From contig CAMTZV010000057.1 of assembly GCA_947086625.1 (NCBI GenBank), positions 1 through 7,614 of the forward strand: a DNA stretch of 7,614 bases, in the 5' to 3' direction. Every line of letters starts with the position of its first letter. The first letter of the stretch is position 1. The notes under the pieces were generated by a model. That model had not been told where the DNA came from. It made no database searches and saw only the letters and a list, made by a program, of their open reading frames with translations. Below, piece after piece: positions 1-5,673 of this stretch. The position numbers and the translations under genes were made by a program. Origin of the DNA: an uncultured bacterium. Its GTDB lineage: Bacteria > Bacillota > Clostridia > Lachnospirales > Lachnospiraceae.

Positions 1-446
1 CGATAACCGGACGAAGTGCCCTTATATCCAACACCCATGTGATTAAAATCATCTGTCAAAATATTTGCCTTATGGCCCGGACTGTTCCACCAGGAATCCA
101 TAACGATTGTAGCCGTAGTCTGTCCCGCCGCAATATTTTCCCCACATGAGAATTTCTGTATATCCTTAATTACCGAAAAGCAATCCTTTCCGTTCGGCCG
201 GTCATGAGAAAACAGTGTGACAAGCTCCTTTGCGCGTGTATCACACGCACTCTGAAGCTGCTTAAATGTTGTCACCGCATCCAGACCCTTTGCCATACGT
301 TTTTCATTTGTCTGCCGCAATACTTCCCACTCTTTTGCATTACAGCAGGAAGGCTTTGTCGCAGCCTCCGCAGTCTGTACCGGAAGAACAGCCATCGAGA
401 CAGCCAGAAATACGGCAGCAAGCTTTGTAAACAGTGATCCTTTCAT
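1..446 (-). CDS. Secreted CAP-domain (SCP/PR-1-like) protein, 3' end beyond window
   Basis: An open frame begins with ATG at 446 and runs off the left edge after 148 complete codons. Residues 1-29 form a clear Sec signal peptide: a short basic start (MKGSLFTK), a hydrophobic core around 9-22 and a probable cleavage after AEA (26-28). There is no lipobox. The mature part has CAP-family landmarks: NEKR at 47-50, RAKEL at 71-75, SHDRPNG at 80-86, GENIAAG at 102-108 and SWWNSPGHKANIL at 118-130, with His81, Glu103 and His125 at positions typical of the CAP cavity. Five cysteines are visible (34, 35, 68, 89, 101), so disulfides are possible. CAP proteins are exported or wall-associated in bacteria and their biochemical role is mostly unknown; no substrate can be assigned here. 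The start is fixed by AGGAGGT eight bases upstream. The gene begins 16 nt after the rsmG stop with no terminator between, so co-transcription with rsmG is likely. Confidence 0.9.
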   Translation of the reverse strand, partial: MKGSLFTKLAAVFLAVSMAVLPVQTAEAATKPSCCNAKEWEVLRQTNEKRMAKGLDAVTTFKQLQSACDTRAKELVTLFSHDRPNGKDCFSVIKDIQKFSCGENIAAGQTTATIVMDSWWNSPGHKANILTDDFNHMGVGYKGTSSGY

Positions 447-454
447 TCTAAAGT

Positions 455-461
455 ACCTCCT
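455..461 (-). promoter_or_regulatory. Strong ribosome binding site of the CAP-domain gene
   Basis: On the minus strand this reads AGGAGGT, a near-complete anti-Shine-Dalgarno match, eight bases before the ATG at 446. It lies just past the rsmG stop codon (463-465). It decides the start of the CAP-domain gene and suggests efficient, independent translation initiation. Confidence 0.85.
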
Positions 462-462
462 T

Positions 463-1185
463 TTAAGATAATGGATTTTTTGAAGGCGTTCCCGCTTTTC
501 TCGGATAAGCCTTTGGCGTCTTTTTTTCCTTCGAGATAACTACAAAGCTCCGCCCAATCTGCGTGTCCGCCAGTTGAAACGGAATGACCTGCTCCAGTCT
601 TCCACCGAGCACATCGATTGCTTTTTTTGCAGCAAAAAGCTCCTCCTCGATCTCATTTGATTTGTAAGAGACAAAACGTCCGCCCTGTTTTACAAACGGA
701 AGACAGTATTCGGAAAGGCTCGAAAGATTTGCGACAGCGCGCGAAACACACAAATCATAACGCTCCCGGTAAGACATCTGTCTCGCCAGATCCTCTGCTC
801 TCCCGTGAACGGTACTGATTCCGTCAAGCCGGAGCGTCCCGATCACCTCATTCAAAAATAAAATGCGTTTCTTCAGAGAATCGGCAAGCGTAACATTCAA
901 ATTCGGGAACATGATTTTCAGCGGCAGTCCCGGAAAGCCTGCGCCGGTTCCAACATCGATCAGCGTGAGCGCGCCGGATAAATCTATAAACTGTGCAACC
1001 GAGATACTGTCCAGAAAATGCTTTTCCAAAACATCCTCAAATTCTGTGATCGCAGTCAGATTCATCACCTTATTTTTTTCTGCGAGCATCTCATAATAAA
1101 CGGTCAGCTGTTCCCGCTGCACATCCGAAAGATCAATCCTCCAATCGAAAAGTATGCTTTGAAAACGTGTAAAATCATAAACCAT
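463..1185 (-). CDS. rsmG: 16S rRNA (guanine-527 N7)-methyltransferase RsmG (GidB)
   Basis: A 240-residue protein of normal length for RsmG, which methylates N7 of G527 in 16S rRNA using S-adenosylmethionine; loss of this modification gives low-level streptomycin resistance in other bacteria. The N-terminal NLTAI motif (42-46) and HFLDS (56-60) precede the Rossmann-type SAM motif DVGTGAGFPGLPLK (77-90). ADSLKKR (101-107) gives the acidic residue after strand 2, RAEDLA (129-134) follows, and SRAVA (148-152) is the conserved active-site-side motif. The C-terminus has the typical PKAYPRKAGTPSKNPL ending (224-239), so the gene is intact. The ATG at 1185 is preceded by AGGTG (1191-1195), which overlaps the mnmG stop codon, implying translational coupling to mnmG only 8 nt upstream. 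An ATG four bases earlier is out of frame. Confidence 0.97.
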   Translation of the reverse strand: MVYDFTRFQSILFDWRIDLSDVQREQLTVYYEMLAEKNKVMNLTAITEFEDVLEKHFLDSISVAQFIDLSGALTLIDVGTGAGFPGLPLKIMFPNLNVTLADSLKKRILFLNEVIGTLRLDGISTVHGRAEDLARQMSYRERYDLCVSRAVANLSSLSEYCLPFVKQGGRFVSYKSNEIEEELFAAKKAIDVLGGRLEQVIPFQLADTQIGRSFVVISKEKKTPKAYPRKAGTPSKNPLS

Positions 1186-1193
1186 ACATTCAC

Positions 1194-3065
1194 CTATTTC
1201 ATTTCCAGATATATCAAAAGCACCGAGATGTCTGCCGGAGAAACACCCTGGATTCTCGACGCCTGTCCAATTGATAAGGGCTTTAATTGATTCAGCTTCT
1301 GTCTCGCCTCAATCCGAAGTCCCGAAATCTTTTCGTAATCGATATCGGAAGAAAGCTTTTTCTTTTCCAGATGCTTAAAGCTCTCTACCTGCTTCATCTG
1401 CCTTGTGATATAACCTTCATATTTGATATTGATATTGACCTGCTCACGGATCTGAAAATGAAGCTTTGGCCGCTCCGGGTCAAGCGGAGCAACCAAATCA
1501 TAGGTAAGCTCCGGTCTTCGGATCAGCTCTGTCAAAGTGATTCCCTTATTCAGAGCAACACTCCCGTGTGATTCTAAAAATTCCTGTGTCCGTCTGTTTG
1601 CTCCCACTACAACCTTTGACACACGGGCAATCTCCTCTTCAATCAGAACCTTCTTCTTCATAACCCAATCGTATCGCTCCTTTGAGATCAGGCCAATCTC
1701 ATATCCTCTGGGCGTCAGACGAAGATCCGCGTTATCCTGTCGAAGCAGGAGACGATACTCCGCACGTGAAGTCATCATACGGTAAGGCTCGACATTTTCC
1801 TTTGTCACCAGATCGTCAATCAAAACTCCGATATAGGATTCGCTGCGATCCAGGATGAAAGGTTCTCTTCCAAAAATTTTCATCGCCGCATTGATACCCG
1901 CAACGATTCCCTGCGCCGCCGCCTCCTCATAACCAGAACTTCCGTTCGATTGCCCAGCGCTAAACAAGCCCCGAATCTTTTTAAATTCCAGTGTCGGATA
2001 AAGCTGATTCGGATCAAAGCAGTCATACTCGATAGCATAGGCATTTCGAACGATCCTACAGTTTTCCAGACCCGGCACCGTGCGGTACATCGCATACTGC
2101 ACATCCTCGGGAAGCGATGAAGACATACCGGAAATATACATTTCGTTTGTGTAAATTCCCTCCGGCTCCACAAAAAGCTGGTGCCGGTTCTTGTCGGCAA
2201 AGCGGACAACCTTATCCTCGATCGACGGACAATACCGCGGACCGACACCGTCGATCACCCCTGCGTAAAGCGGAGAGCGATCAAGATTTGCACGAATAAT
2301 CTCGTGTGTCTCCTCATTCGTATACGTCAGCCAGCAGGATACCTGCTCTTTCTGAATGGAATCCGGGTCTGTCGTAAAGGAAAACGGAATAATCTGCTCG
2401 TCCCCAAGCTGCTCCGTCATTTTTGAAAAATCAATCGAGTTTTTATCGATGCGGGCAGGCGTTCCCGTCTTAAACCTCCGCACCTCAATTCCGTTTTTTA
2501 TCAGCGATTCGGTCAGATGGTTTGCAGCCTGCAAACCGTTCGGGCCGGTGTACGTGATCACATCTCCGTAGAGACAGCGCGCCTTCAGATAGACGCCGGT
2601 ACAAAGAACCGCCGCCCTGCAGTGATACGTCGCGCCGGAAACCGTCTTTACCCCGGTGAGCGTCCCTTCCTCCACAATGATCTCCGATACCTCCGCCTGA
2701 CGAATCGTTACATGCTTCTGATCTTCCAAAGTCCGACGCATCTCTCTGGAATAATCGGATTTATCCGCCTGCGCGCGAAGTGAATGCACCGCAGGCCCCT
2801 TTGAACGGTTCAGCATTTTTGACTGGATAAATGTTTTATCAATATTGACGCCCATCTCTCCGCCAAGCGCATCGATTTCCCGCACAAGATGGCCCTTTGA
2901 GCTTCCTCCGATATTCGGATTACAGGGCATCAGAGCAATGCTGTCCACACTGACCGTAAAAATAATTGTCTCGAGCCCAAGCCTTGCACATGCAAGCGCT
3001 GCCTCACATCCGGCATGGCCCGCACCAACAATACATACGTCGTAGCTTTCTTCCACAAAAGGCAT
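1194..3065 (-). CDS. mnmG: tRNA uridine-5-carboxymethylaminomethyl modification enzyme MnmG (GidA)
   Basis: A 623-residue FAD protein of standard family length. With MnmE it forms the complex that installs (carboxymethyl)aminomethyl groups on C5 of the wobble uridine of several tRNAs, using FAD, NADH and methylene-tetrahydrofolate. The dinucleotide-binding motif [10 protein letters not shown] is at 14-23 and [22 protein letters not shown] at 48-69. The two GidA signatures are present: [13 protein letters not shown] (273-285) and [17 protein letters not shown] (370-386). Cys48 and Cys279 correspond to the two cysteines known to matter in E. coli Mnm[21 protein letters not shown] (432-451) and the C-terminal helical region (about 545-620) used for MnmE and tRNA contact are intact. 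The ATG at 3065 follows a good purine-rich site (AAGGGGAAG, 3070-3078) 18 nt after the mnmE stop, so mnmE, mnmG and rsmG form a tight operon. Nothing is missing or broken. Confidence 0.98.
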   Translation of the reverse strand: MPFVEESYDVCIVGAGHAGCEAALACARLGLETIIFTVSVDSIALMPCNPNIGGSSKGHLVREIDALGGEMGVNIDKTFIQSKMLNRSKGPAVHSLRAQADKSDYSREMRRTLEDQKHVTIRQAEVSEIIVEEGTLTGVKTVSGATYHCRAAVLCTGVYLKARCLYGDVITYTGPNGLQAANHLTESLIKNGIEVRRFKTGTPARIDKNSIDFSKMTEQLGDEQIIPFSFTTDPDSIQKEQVSCWLTYTNEETHEIIRANLDRSPLYAGVIDGVGPRYCPSIEDKVVRFADKNRHQLFVEPEGIYTNEMYISGMSSSLPEDVQYAMYRTVPGLENCRIVRNAYAIEYDCFDPNQLYPTLEFKKIRGLFSAGQSNGSSGYEEAAAQGIVAGINAAMKIFGREPFILDRSESYIGVLIDDLVTKENVEPYRMMTSRAEYRLLLRQDNADLRLTPRGYEIGLISKERYDWVMKKKVLIEEEIARVSKVVVGANRRTQEFLESHGSVALNKGITLTELIRRPELTYDLVAPLDPERPKLHFQIREQVNINIKYEGYITRQMKQVESFKHLEKKKLSSDIDYEKISGLRIEARQKLNQLKPLSIGQASRIQGVSPADISVLLIYLEMK

Positions 3066-3083
3066 AATACTTCCCCTTATTCT

Positions 3084-4514
3084 CTATTTTCCCATACAAA
3101 ATTCCCGAAAGATCTGATCGACGAGATCGTCGGAAACAGATGCGCCGATGATCTGGCCGAGCTTCTCATAGGCGTCCAGCAAATCGATCGTATAAAAATC
3201 CTCCGGCATCTGCCGTTCGATACTCTCCCGCACAAGCATAAGACTTTTCAGAGCACGCTCGATGCAATCCTTCTGTCTCACGTTTGTGATAAATACCTCG
3301 TCATTGTAAGAAATCTCGCCCTGCAAAAAGAATGCTTTAATCTGATCCGTCAGCTCCCGCAGGCCGTCCCCGAATTTTGCAGAACAGAGGATGACCGGAA
3401 CGCCGAGCCGTTCCCGAAGCGCTCCCGCATCCGCCTCCGGGGAGAGATCGCACTTGTTAAAAAGAACAATCACCTTTTTTTCACGCACAAGCGATAAAAT
3501 TTCCTCGTCAACCGCATCCTCCTCCGCCGATGAATCAACGACATAGAACACGAGATCCGATTGTTCGATCGCTTTTTTCGCGCGCTCCACACCGATTTTT
3601 TCAACGGCATCCTCCGTCATGCGGATGCCCGCGGTATCCGTGATGTGGAGCGTGATCCCGTCAAGGTTGAAGCTCGTCTCGAGCAAATCCCGCGTCGTTC
3701 CCGCAACGTCCGTGACGATCGCATAGTCCGTCCCGAGCAACAGGTTCATCAGAGACGACTTTCCCGCATTTGGCTTTCCGACGATGACCGTCTTTAAACC
3801 TTCCGAGAGCACTCTCCCGTTTTCCGAGTTTTTCAAAAGCTCCTCCAGCTCTAAGATCAGCTGCTCCACAACGGAACGAAAATCTGAAGCATGGCTGTCC
3901 AGATCATAATGCTCCGGATCGTCAAGCGCCGACTCAATAAATGCCGATTCATGTAAAATACGCTCTCTAAGATCAACGACCTTCTTTTTGACTTCCCCGT
4001 GAAGCTGACGCACAGAGCTTTGCAGCGCAAAATGATTTTTCGCGTGGATGACGTCCATGACCGACTCCGCCTGCGAAAGATCGAGCCTTCCGTTTAAAAA
4101 TGCCCGCTTCGTAAACTCTCCCGGCTGTGCAGGACGTGCCCCCGCCTTTCGAAGCAAATTCATAATCGATACGATCACGAGCTGCCCGCCATGACACTGG
4201 ATCTCAACAACATCCTCCGCCGTGTAGCTGTGCGGCGCGCGCATCAGAAGCACTAGCGCTTCGTCCACAACATGAGATCCCCCGTCCGTCTTCTCCCCTG
4301 ATGAGGTCAGATGCCGGTCAATGATCGAACCGTAATGAACCGTATACGTTTTCTGGTCAGCGAGCTTTTTCTTCTCATTCACAGACAAAAAGATCTGATC
4401 CACAATCTCGACCGCACGCGGACCGCTCACCCGGATAATCCCGATCGCGCCCCCCATCCCTGATGCATTTGCGAAAATTGTATCGGATACTAACCCATTC
4501 GTAATTAAATCCAT
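3084..4514 (-). CDS. mnmE: tRNA modification GTPase MnmE (TrmE)
   Basis: A 476-residue GTPase and partner of MnmG in wobble-uridine modification of tRNA. The N-terminal folate-binding/dimerisation domain (about 1-135) begins with DTIFANASGMGGAIGIIRVSG (11-31) and includes SYTAEDVVEIQCHGG (96-110). A helical region follows, with GEFTKRAFLNGRLDLSQAE (132-150). The inserted G domain has G1 GKPNAGKSS (246-254), G2 TDVAGTTRD (268-276), G3 DTAG (293-296), G4 NKCD (353-356) and a G5-like SAK (378-380). Glu305 aligns with the catalytic Glu282 of E. coli. The C-terminus ends in the conserved FCxGK (472-476), with Cys473 in the expected place. The ATG at 4514 has AAGGAAGT (4521-4528) upstream. Unlike the rest of the cluster, mnmE is separated from the gene before it (jag) by 249 nt with its own promoter-like sequence, so it probably heads a separate mnmE-mnmG-rsmG transcription unit. 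Confidence 0.98.
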   Translation of the reverse strand: MDLITNGLVSDTIFANASGMGGAIGIIRVSGPRAVEIVDQIFLSVNEKKKLADQKTYTVHYGSIIDRHLTSSGEKTDGGSHVVDEALVLLMRAPHSYTAEDVVEIQCHGGQLVIVSIMNLLRKAGARPAQPGEFTKRAFLNGRLDLSQAESVMDVIHAKNHFALQSSVRQLHGEVKKKVVDLRERILHESAFIESALDDPEHYDLDSHASDFRSVVEQLILELEELLKNSENGRVLSEGLKTVIVGKPNAGKSSLMNLLLGTDYAIVTDVAGTTRDLLETSFNLDGITLHITDTAGIRMTEDAVEKIGVERAKKAIEQSDLVFYVVDSSAEEDAVDEEILSLVREKKVIVLFNKCDLSPEADAGALRERLGVPVILCSAKFGDGLRELTDQIKAFFLQGEISYNDEVFITNVRQKDCIERALKSLMLVRESIERQMPEDFYTIDLLDAYEKLGQIIGASVSDDLVDQIFREFCMGK

Positions 4515-4530
4515 TAAAACACTTCCTTAT

Positions 4531-4564
4531 AAAAAATAAGATAGATGAAACCCTCACCTATCTT
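4531..4564 (-). terminator. Terminator-like hairpin with U-tract in the mnmE leader
   Basis: On the minus strand an 11-bp stem (AAGATAGGTGA pairing with TCATCTATCTT, one G-U wobble) with a GGGTT loop (+ strand arms 4538-4548 and 4554-4564) is followed directly by ATTTTTT (4531-4537). This is intrinsic-terminator geometry in the direction of the operon, although the stem is AT-rich. It lies upstream of the mnmE ribosome binding site and almost at the predicted start of the mnmE transcript. It could terminate read-through from jag, act as an attenuator, or serve as a 5' protective stem. The sequence does not decide between these. Confidence 0.55.
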
Positions 4565-4567
4565 ACA

Positions 4568-4596
4568 ATCATAACACATTTATTTTTCGTAAACAA
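4568..4596 (-). promoter_or_regulatory. Predicted sigma-A-type promoter for mnmE-mnmG-rsmG
   Basis: On the minus strand TTGTTT (4591-4596) and TATGAT (4568-4573) are separated by exactly 17 bases, and the -10 is preceded by TGT, giving an extended TGn -10. The likely start of transcription is near 4561-4562, about 47 nt before the mnmE ATG. It is the only plausible site close to mnmE, because the 16 nt between the hairpin U-tract and the ATG leave no room for another. Prediction is from consensus match only. Confidence 0.6.
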
Positions 4597-4599
4597 TAA

Positions 4600-4749
4600 C
4601 CAGCCGCCAGATGACGGGCTGTTTCCAAACAAAAACCGTAATAAAAACGTCGGTGCTTGGCGAGGTATTTTCGAGCCTAGCATCCGTTACGTTTTTATCC
4701 GAATGAAAATGTGTTTTTGTTGGAAACAGCCGTTCAACTGGCGGCGTGG
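4600..4749. repeat. ~150-bp imperfect palindrome between jag and mnmE (MITE/REP-like)
   Basis: Three nested pairs of arms build a long hairpin. The outer pair is GCCGCCAG (4603-4610) with CTGGCGGC (4738-4745). The middle pair is 4618-4636 with 4713-4730, matching over 18 bp with one extra A and containing GCTGTTTCC/GGAAACAGC. The inner pair is ATAAAAACGT (4641-4650) with ACGTTTTTAT (4689-4698). A shorter imperfect pairing of 4651-4661 with 4675-4686 closes a small apical loop. There is no open frame of note inside. The size and terminal inverted repeats resemble a miniature inverted-repeat or dispersed intergenic element, but no clear target-site duplication is seen in the flanks. In either transcript it would fold strongly, so it may also act as a bidirectional terminator or processing site. 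Confidence 0.75.
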
Positions 4750-4764
4750 CAAATGAGTCATAAA

Positions 4765-5568
4765 TTATCTCTTCAAAGTTACGACTACATGGCGGTACGG
4801 CTCCTCCCCTTCACTGTGCGTCGATACAAAGCGATCATTCTGCAATGCGGAGTGAATCACCCTGCGCTCAAACGGATTCATCGGCTCTAAGGAAACCGGG
4901 CGCTTTGTGCGTTTCACCTTATAGGCGATATTTCTTGCAAGATTTTCAAGTGTCTCCTTTCTGCGCTTGCGGTAATCCTCTGTGTCAAGCTTTACCTTCA
5001 CATAGCTGTCGGACTTTTTATTGACTGCAAGATTTGTCAGATACTGAAGAGAATCTAACGTCTGTCCGCGCTTTCCGATGAGCATACCCATCTCGGGCCC
5101 CTTGAATTCAACATCGATCATCCTGCTGTCCGCATCCGAGCTTGTGATAATCTCAACCTCAAGCTCCATCGCCGCAAACACCTGCGTGAGGAAATTTTTA
5201 ACCTCCTGCTCCAAAACCGAAAAGTCAATCGAAGTCTCCGGCTTTGAAAAAGCCTTCCTTTCAACGGAGGAAGCAGGCTGCTCCTTCTCCTTCCTTGGTG
5301 CCGGAACCTTATCACGCTTCAGAGGTTTTTCTTTTTCGATCACCGGCTCTTTTTTTGGTTCCTCTTTGACGGTCTCAAGAGGCTTTTCCGGAGCGACAAT
5401 CTTTTTTCTCGCACGGATCACGGCATCCCTGCGATTGATACCGAGAAAACCGGCGCTTCCCTTGTCGATCACCTCATAGTCCAGATGATCGCTCGTCACA
5501 CCGAGCTGTACAAGCGCATCCGTGATCGCATCGTCAACTGTCTTTGCTTTTACCTCAATATAATCCAT
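4765..5568 (-). CDS. jag: RNA-binding protein Jag (KhpB/EloR), Jag-N/KH/R3H
   Basis: A 267-residue cytoplasmic RNA-binding protein of the Jag/KhpB family, which in other Firmicutes affects cell elongation and division, often with the small KH protein KhpA. Residues 1-55 are the Jag-N domain, with KTVDDAITDALVQLG (9-23) and the family-typical KGSAGFLGINRRDAVI (36-51). A Lys/Glu/Pro-rich, probably disordered linker spans about 57-112. The KH domain follows (about 115-195) with the GxxG loop in LIGKRGQTLDSLQYL (163-177). The R3H domain closes the protein (about 198-267), with R235-x3-H239 in NPFERRVIHSALQND (231-245). The ATG at 5568 has an excellent AGGAGG (5577-5582) eight bases upstream. Synteny with yidC is the family norm. 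The gap to yidC is about 100 nt here because of a repeat-like insertion, described separately. Confidence 0.96.
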   Translation of the reverse strand: MDYIEVKAKTVDDAITDALVQLGVTSDHLDYEVIDKGSAGFLGINRRDAVIRARKKIVAPEKPLETVKEEPKKEPVIEKEKPLKRDKVPAPRKEKEQPASSVERKAFSKPETSIDFSVLEQEVKNFLTQVFAAMELEVEIITSSDADSRMIDVEFKGPEMGMLIGKRGQTLDSLQYLTNLAVNKKSDSYVKVKLDTEDYRKRRKETLENLARNIAYKVKRTKRPVSLEPMNPFERRVIHSALQNDRFVSTHSEGEEPYRHVVVTLKR

Positions 5569-5656
5569 GCTGCCTTCCTCCTATTCTAAAGTATCGCCCG
5601 TTCGCTCCCGCTCTCGGGCATGTCGTCGGAAGGCATTTTATAAAAATGCTTCGCAT
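5555..5656 (-). CDS. Possible 33-codon small ORF in the yidC-jag spacer
   Basis: ATG at 5656 is preceded by AGGAGGAAGG, with AGGAGG at 5665-5670 and an eight-base gap, as good a ribosome binding site as that of jag. The frame runs 33 codons to TGA at 5555-5557, overlapping the first 14 bases of jag in another frame. The peptide starts MRSIFIKCLPTTCPRAG and is Arg/Gly-rich at the end, with no domain I recognise. The whole frame lies in a segment that looks like an inserted repeat, so the ribosome binding site may simply be a duplicate. If translated, it could couple to jag as a leader peptide. Evidence is only the start context; it may well be non-coding. Confidence 0.2.
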   Translation of the reverse strand: MRSIFIKCLPTTCPRAGANGRYFRIGGRQHGLY

Positions 5657-5673
5657 TTTGCCTTCCTCCTATT
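5571..5673. repeat. Direct repeats bounding an 88-bp insertion-like unit in the yidC-jag spacer
   Basis: The 15-mer TGCCTTCCTCCTATT occurs at 5571-5585 and again at 5659-5673, 88 bp apart. On the coding strand it reads AATAGGAGGAAGGCA and carries a full ribosome binding site. The upstream copy also contains the yidC stop TAG. Deleting one 88-bp unit would leave yidC, one ribosome binding site and jag in a tight, ordinary junction. The unit contains inverted repeats: GGAAGGCA (5628-5635) with TGCCTTCC (5659-5666), AAATGC (5644-5649) with GCATTT (5653-5658), and GCCCG (5596-5600) with CGGGC (5615-5619). It therefore looks like a small palindromic element inserted at, and duplicating, the ribosome binding site. 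Confidence 0.65.
5577..5582 (-). promoter_or_regulatory. Ribosome binding site of jag
   Basis: AGGAGG on the minus strand, extended to AGGAGGAAGG, eight bases before the jag ATG at 5568. It is one of two copies of the same 15-mer; the other (AGGAGG at 5665-5670) lies at the yidC stop and faces the small frame starting at 5656. Confidence 0.85.

Noticed and set aside
463..530. A separate promoter for the CAP-domain gene at the end of rsmG
   Set aside because: Only weak -10-like matches without a spaced -35 were seen; read-through from rsmG is a simpler explanation.
1880..2248. A 122-codon minus-strand frame inside mnmG
   Set aside because: It is an Arg-rich out-of-frame shadow of mnmG; mnmG is continuous across it with all motifs.
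3015..3497. A 160-codon plus-strand frame opposite the 3' end of mnmE and the start of mnmG
   Set aside because: It is antisense to intact, motif-complete genes, has no recognisable domain, and its composition mirrors the reverse complement of mnmE.
4585..4765. Target-site duplication flanking the jag-mnmE palindrome
   Set aside because: I compared the bases outside both ends and found no convincing direct repeat, so insertion is not proven.
5078..5479. A 133-codon plus-strand frame opposite jag
   Set aside because: It is the low-complexity Ser/Ile/Phe-rich complement of the jag linker and KH domain, with no supported start and no homology I recognise.
5571..5673. A CRISPR-like repeat-spacer unit
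   Set aside because: There are only two copies of a 15-mer that is itself a ribosome binding site, with no third unit and no cas genes.
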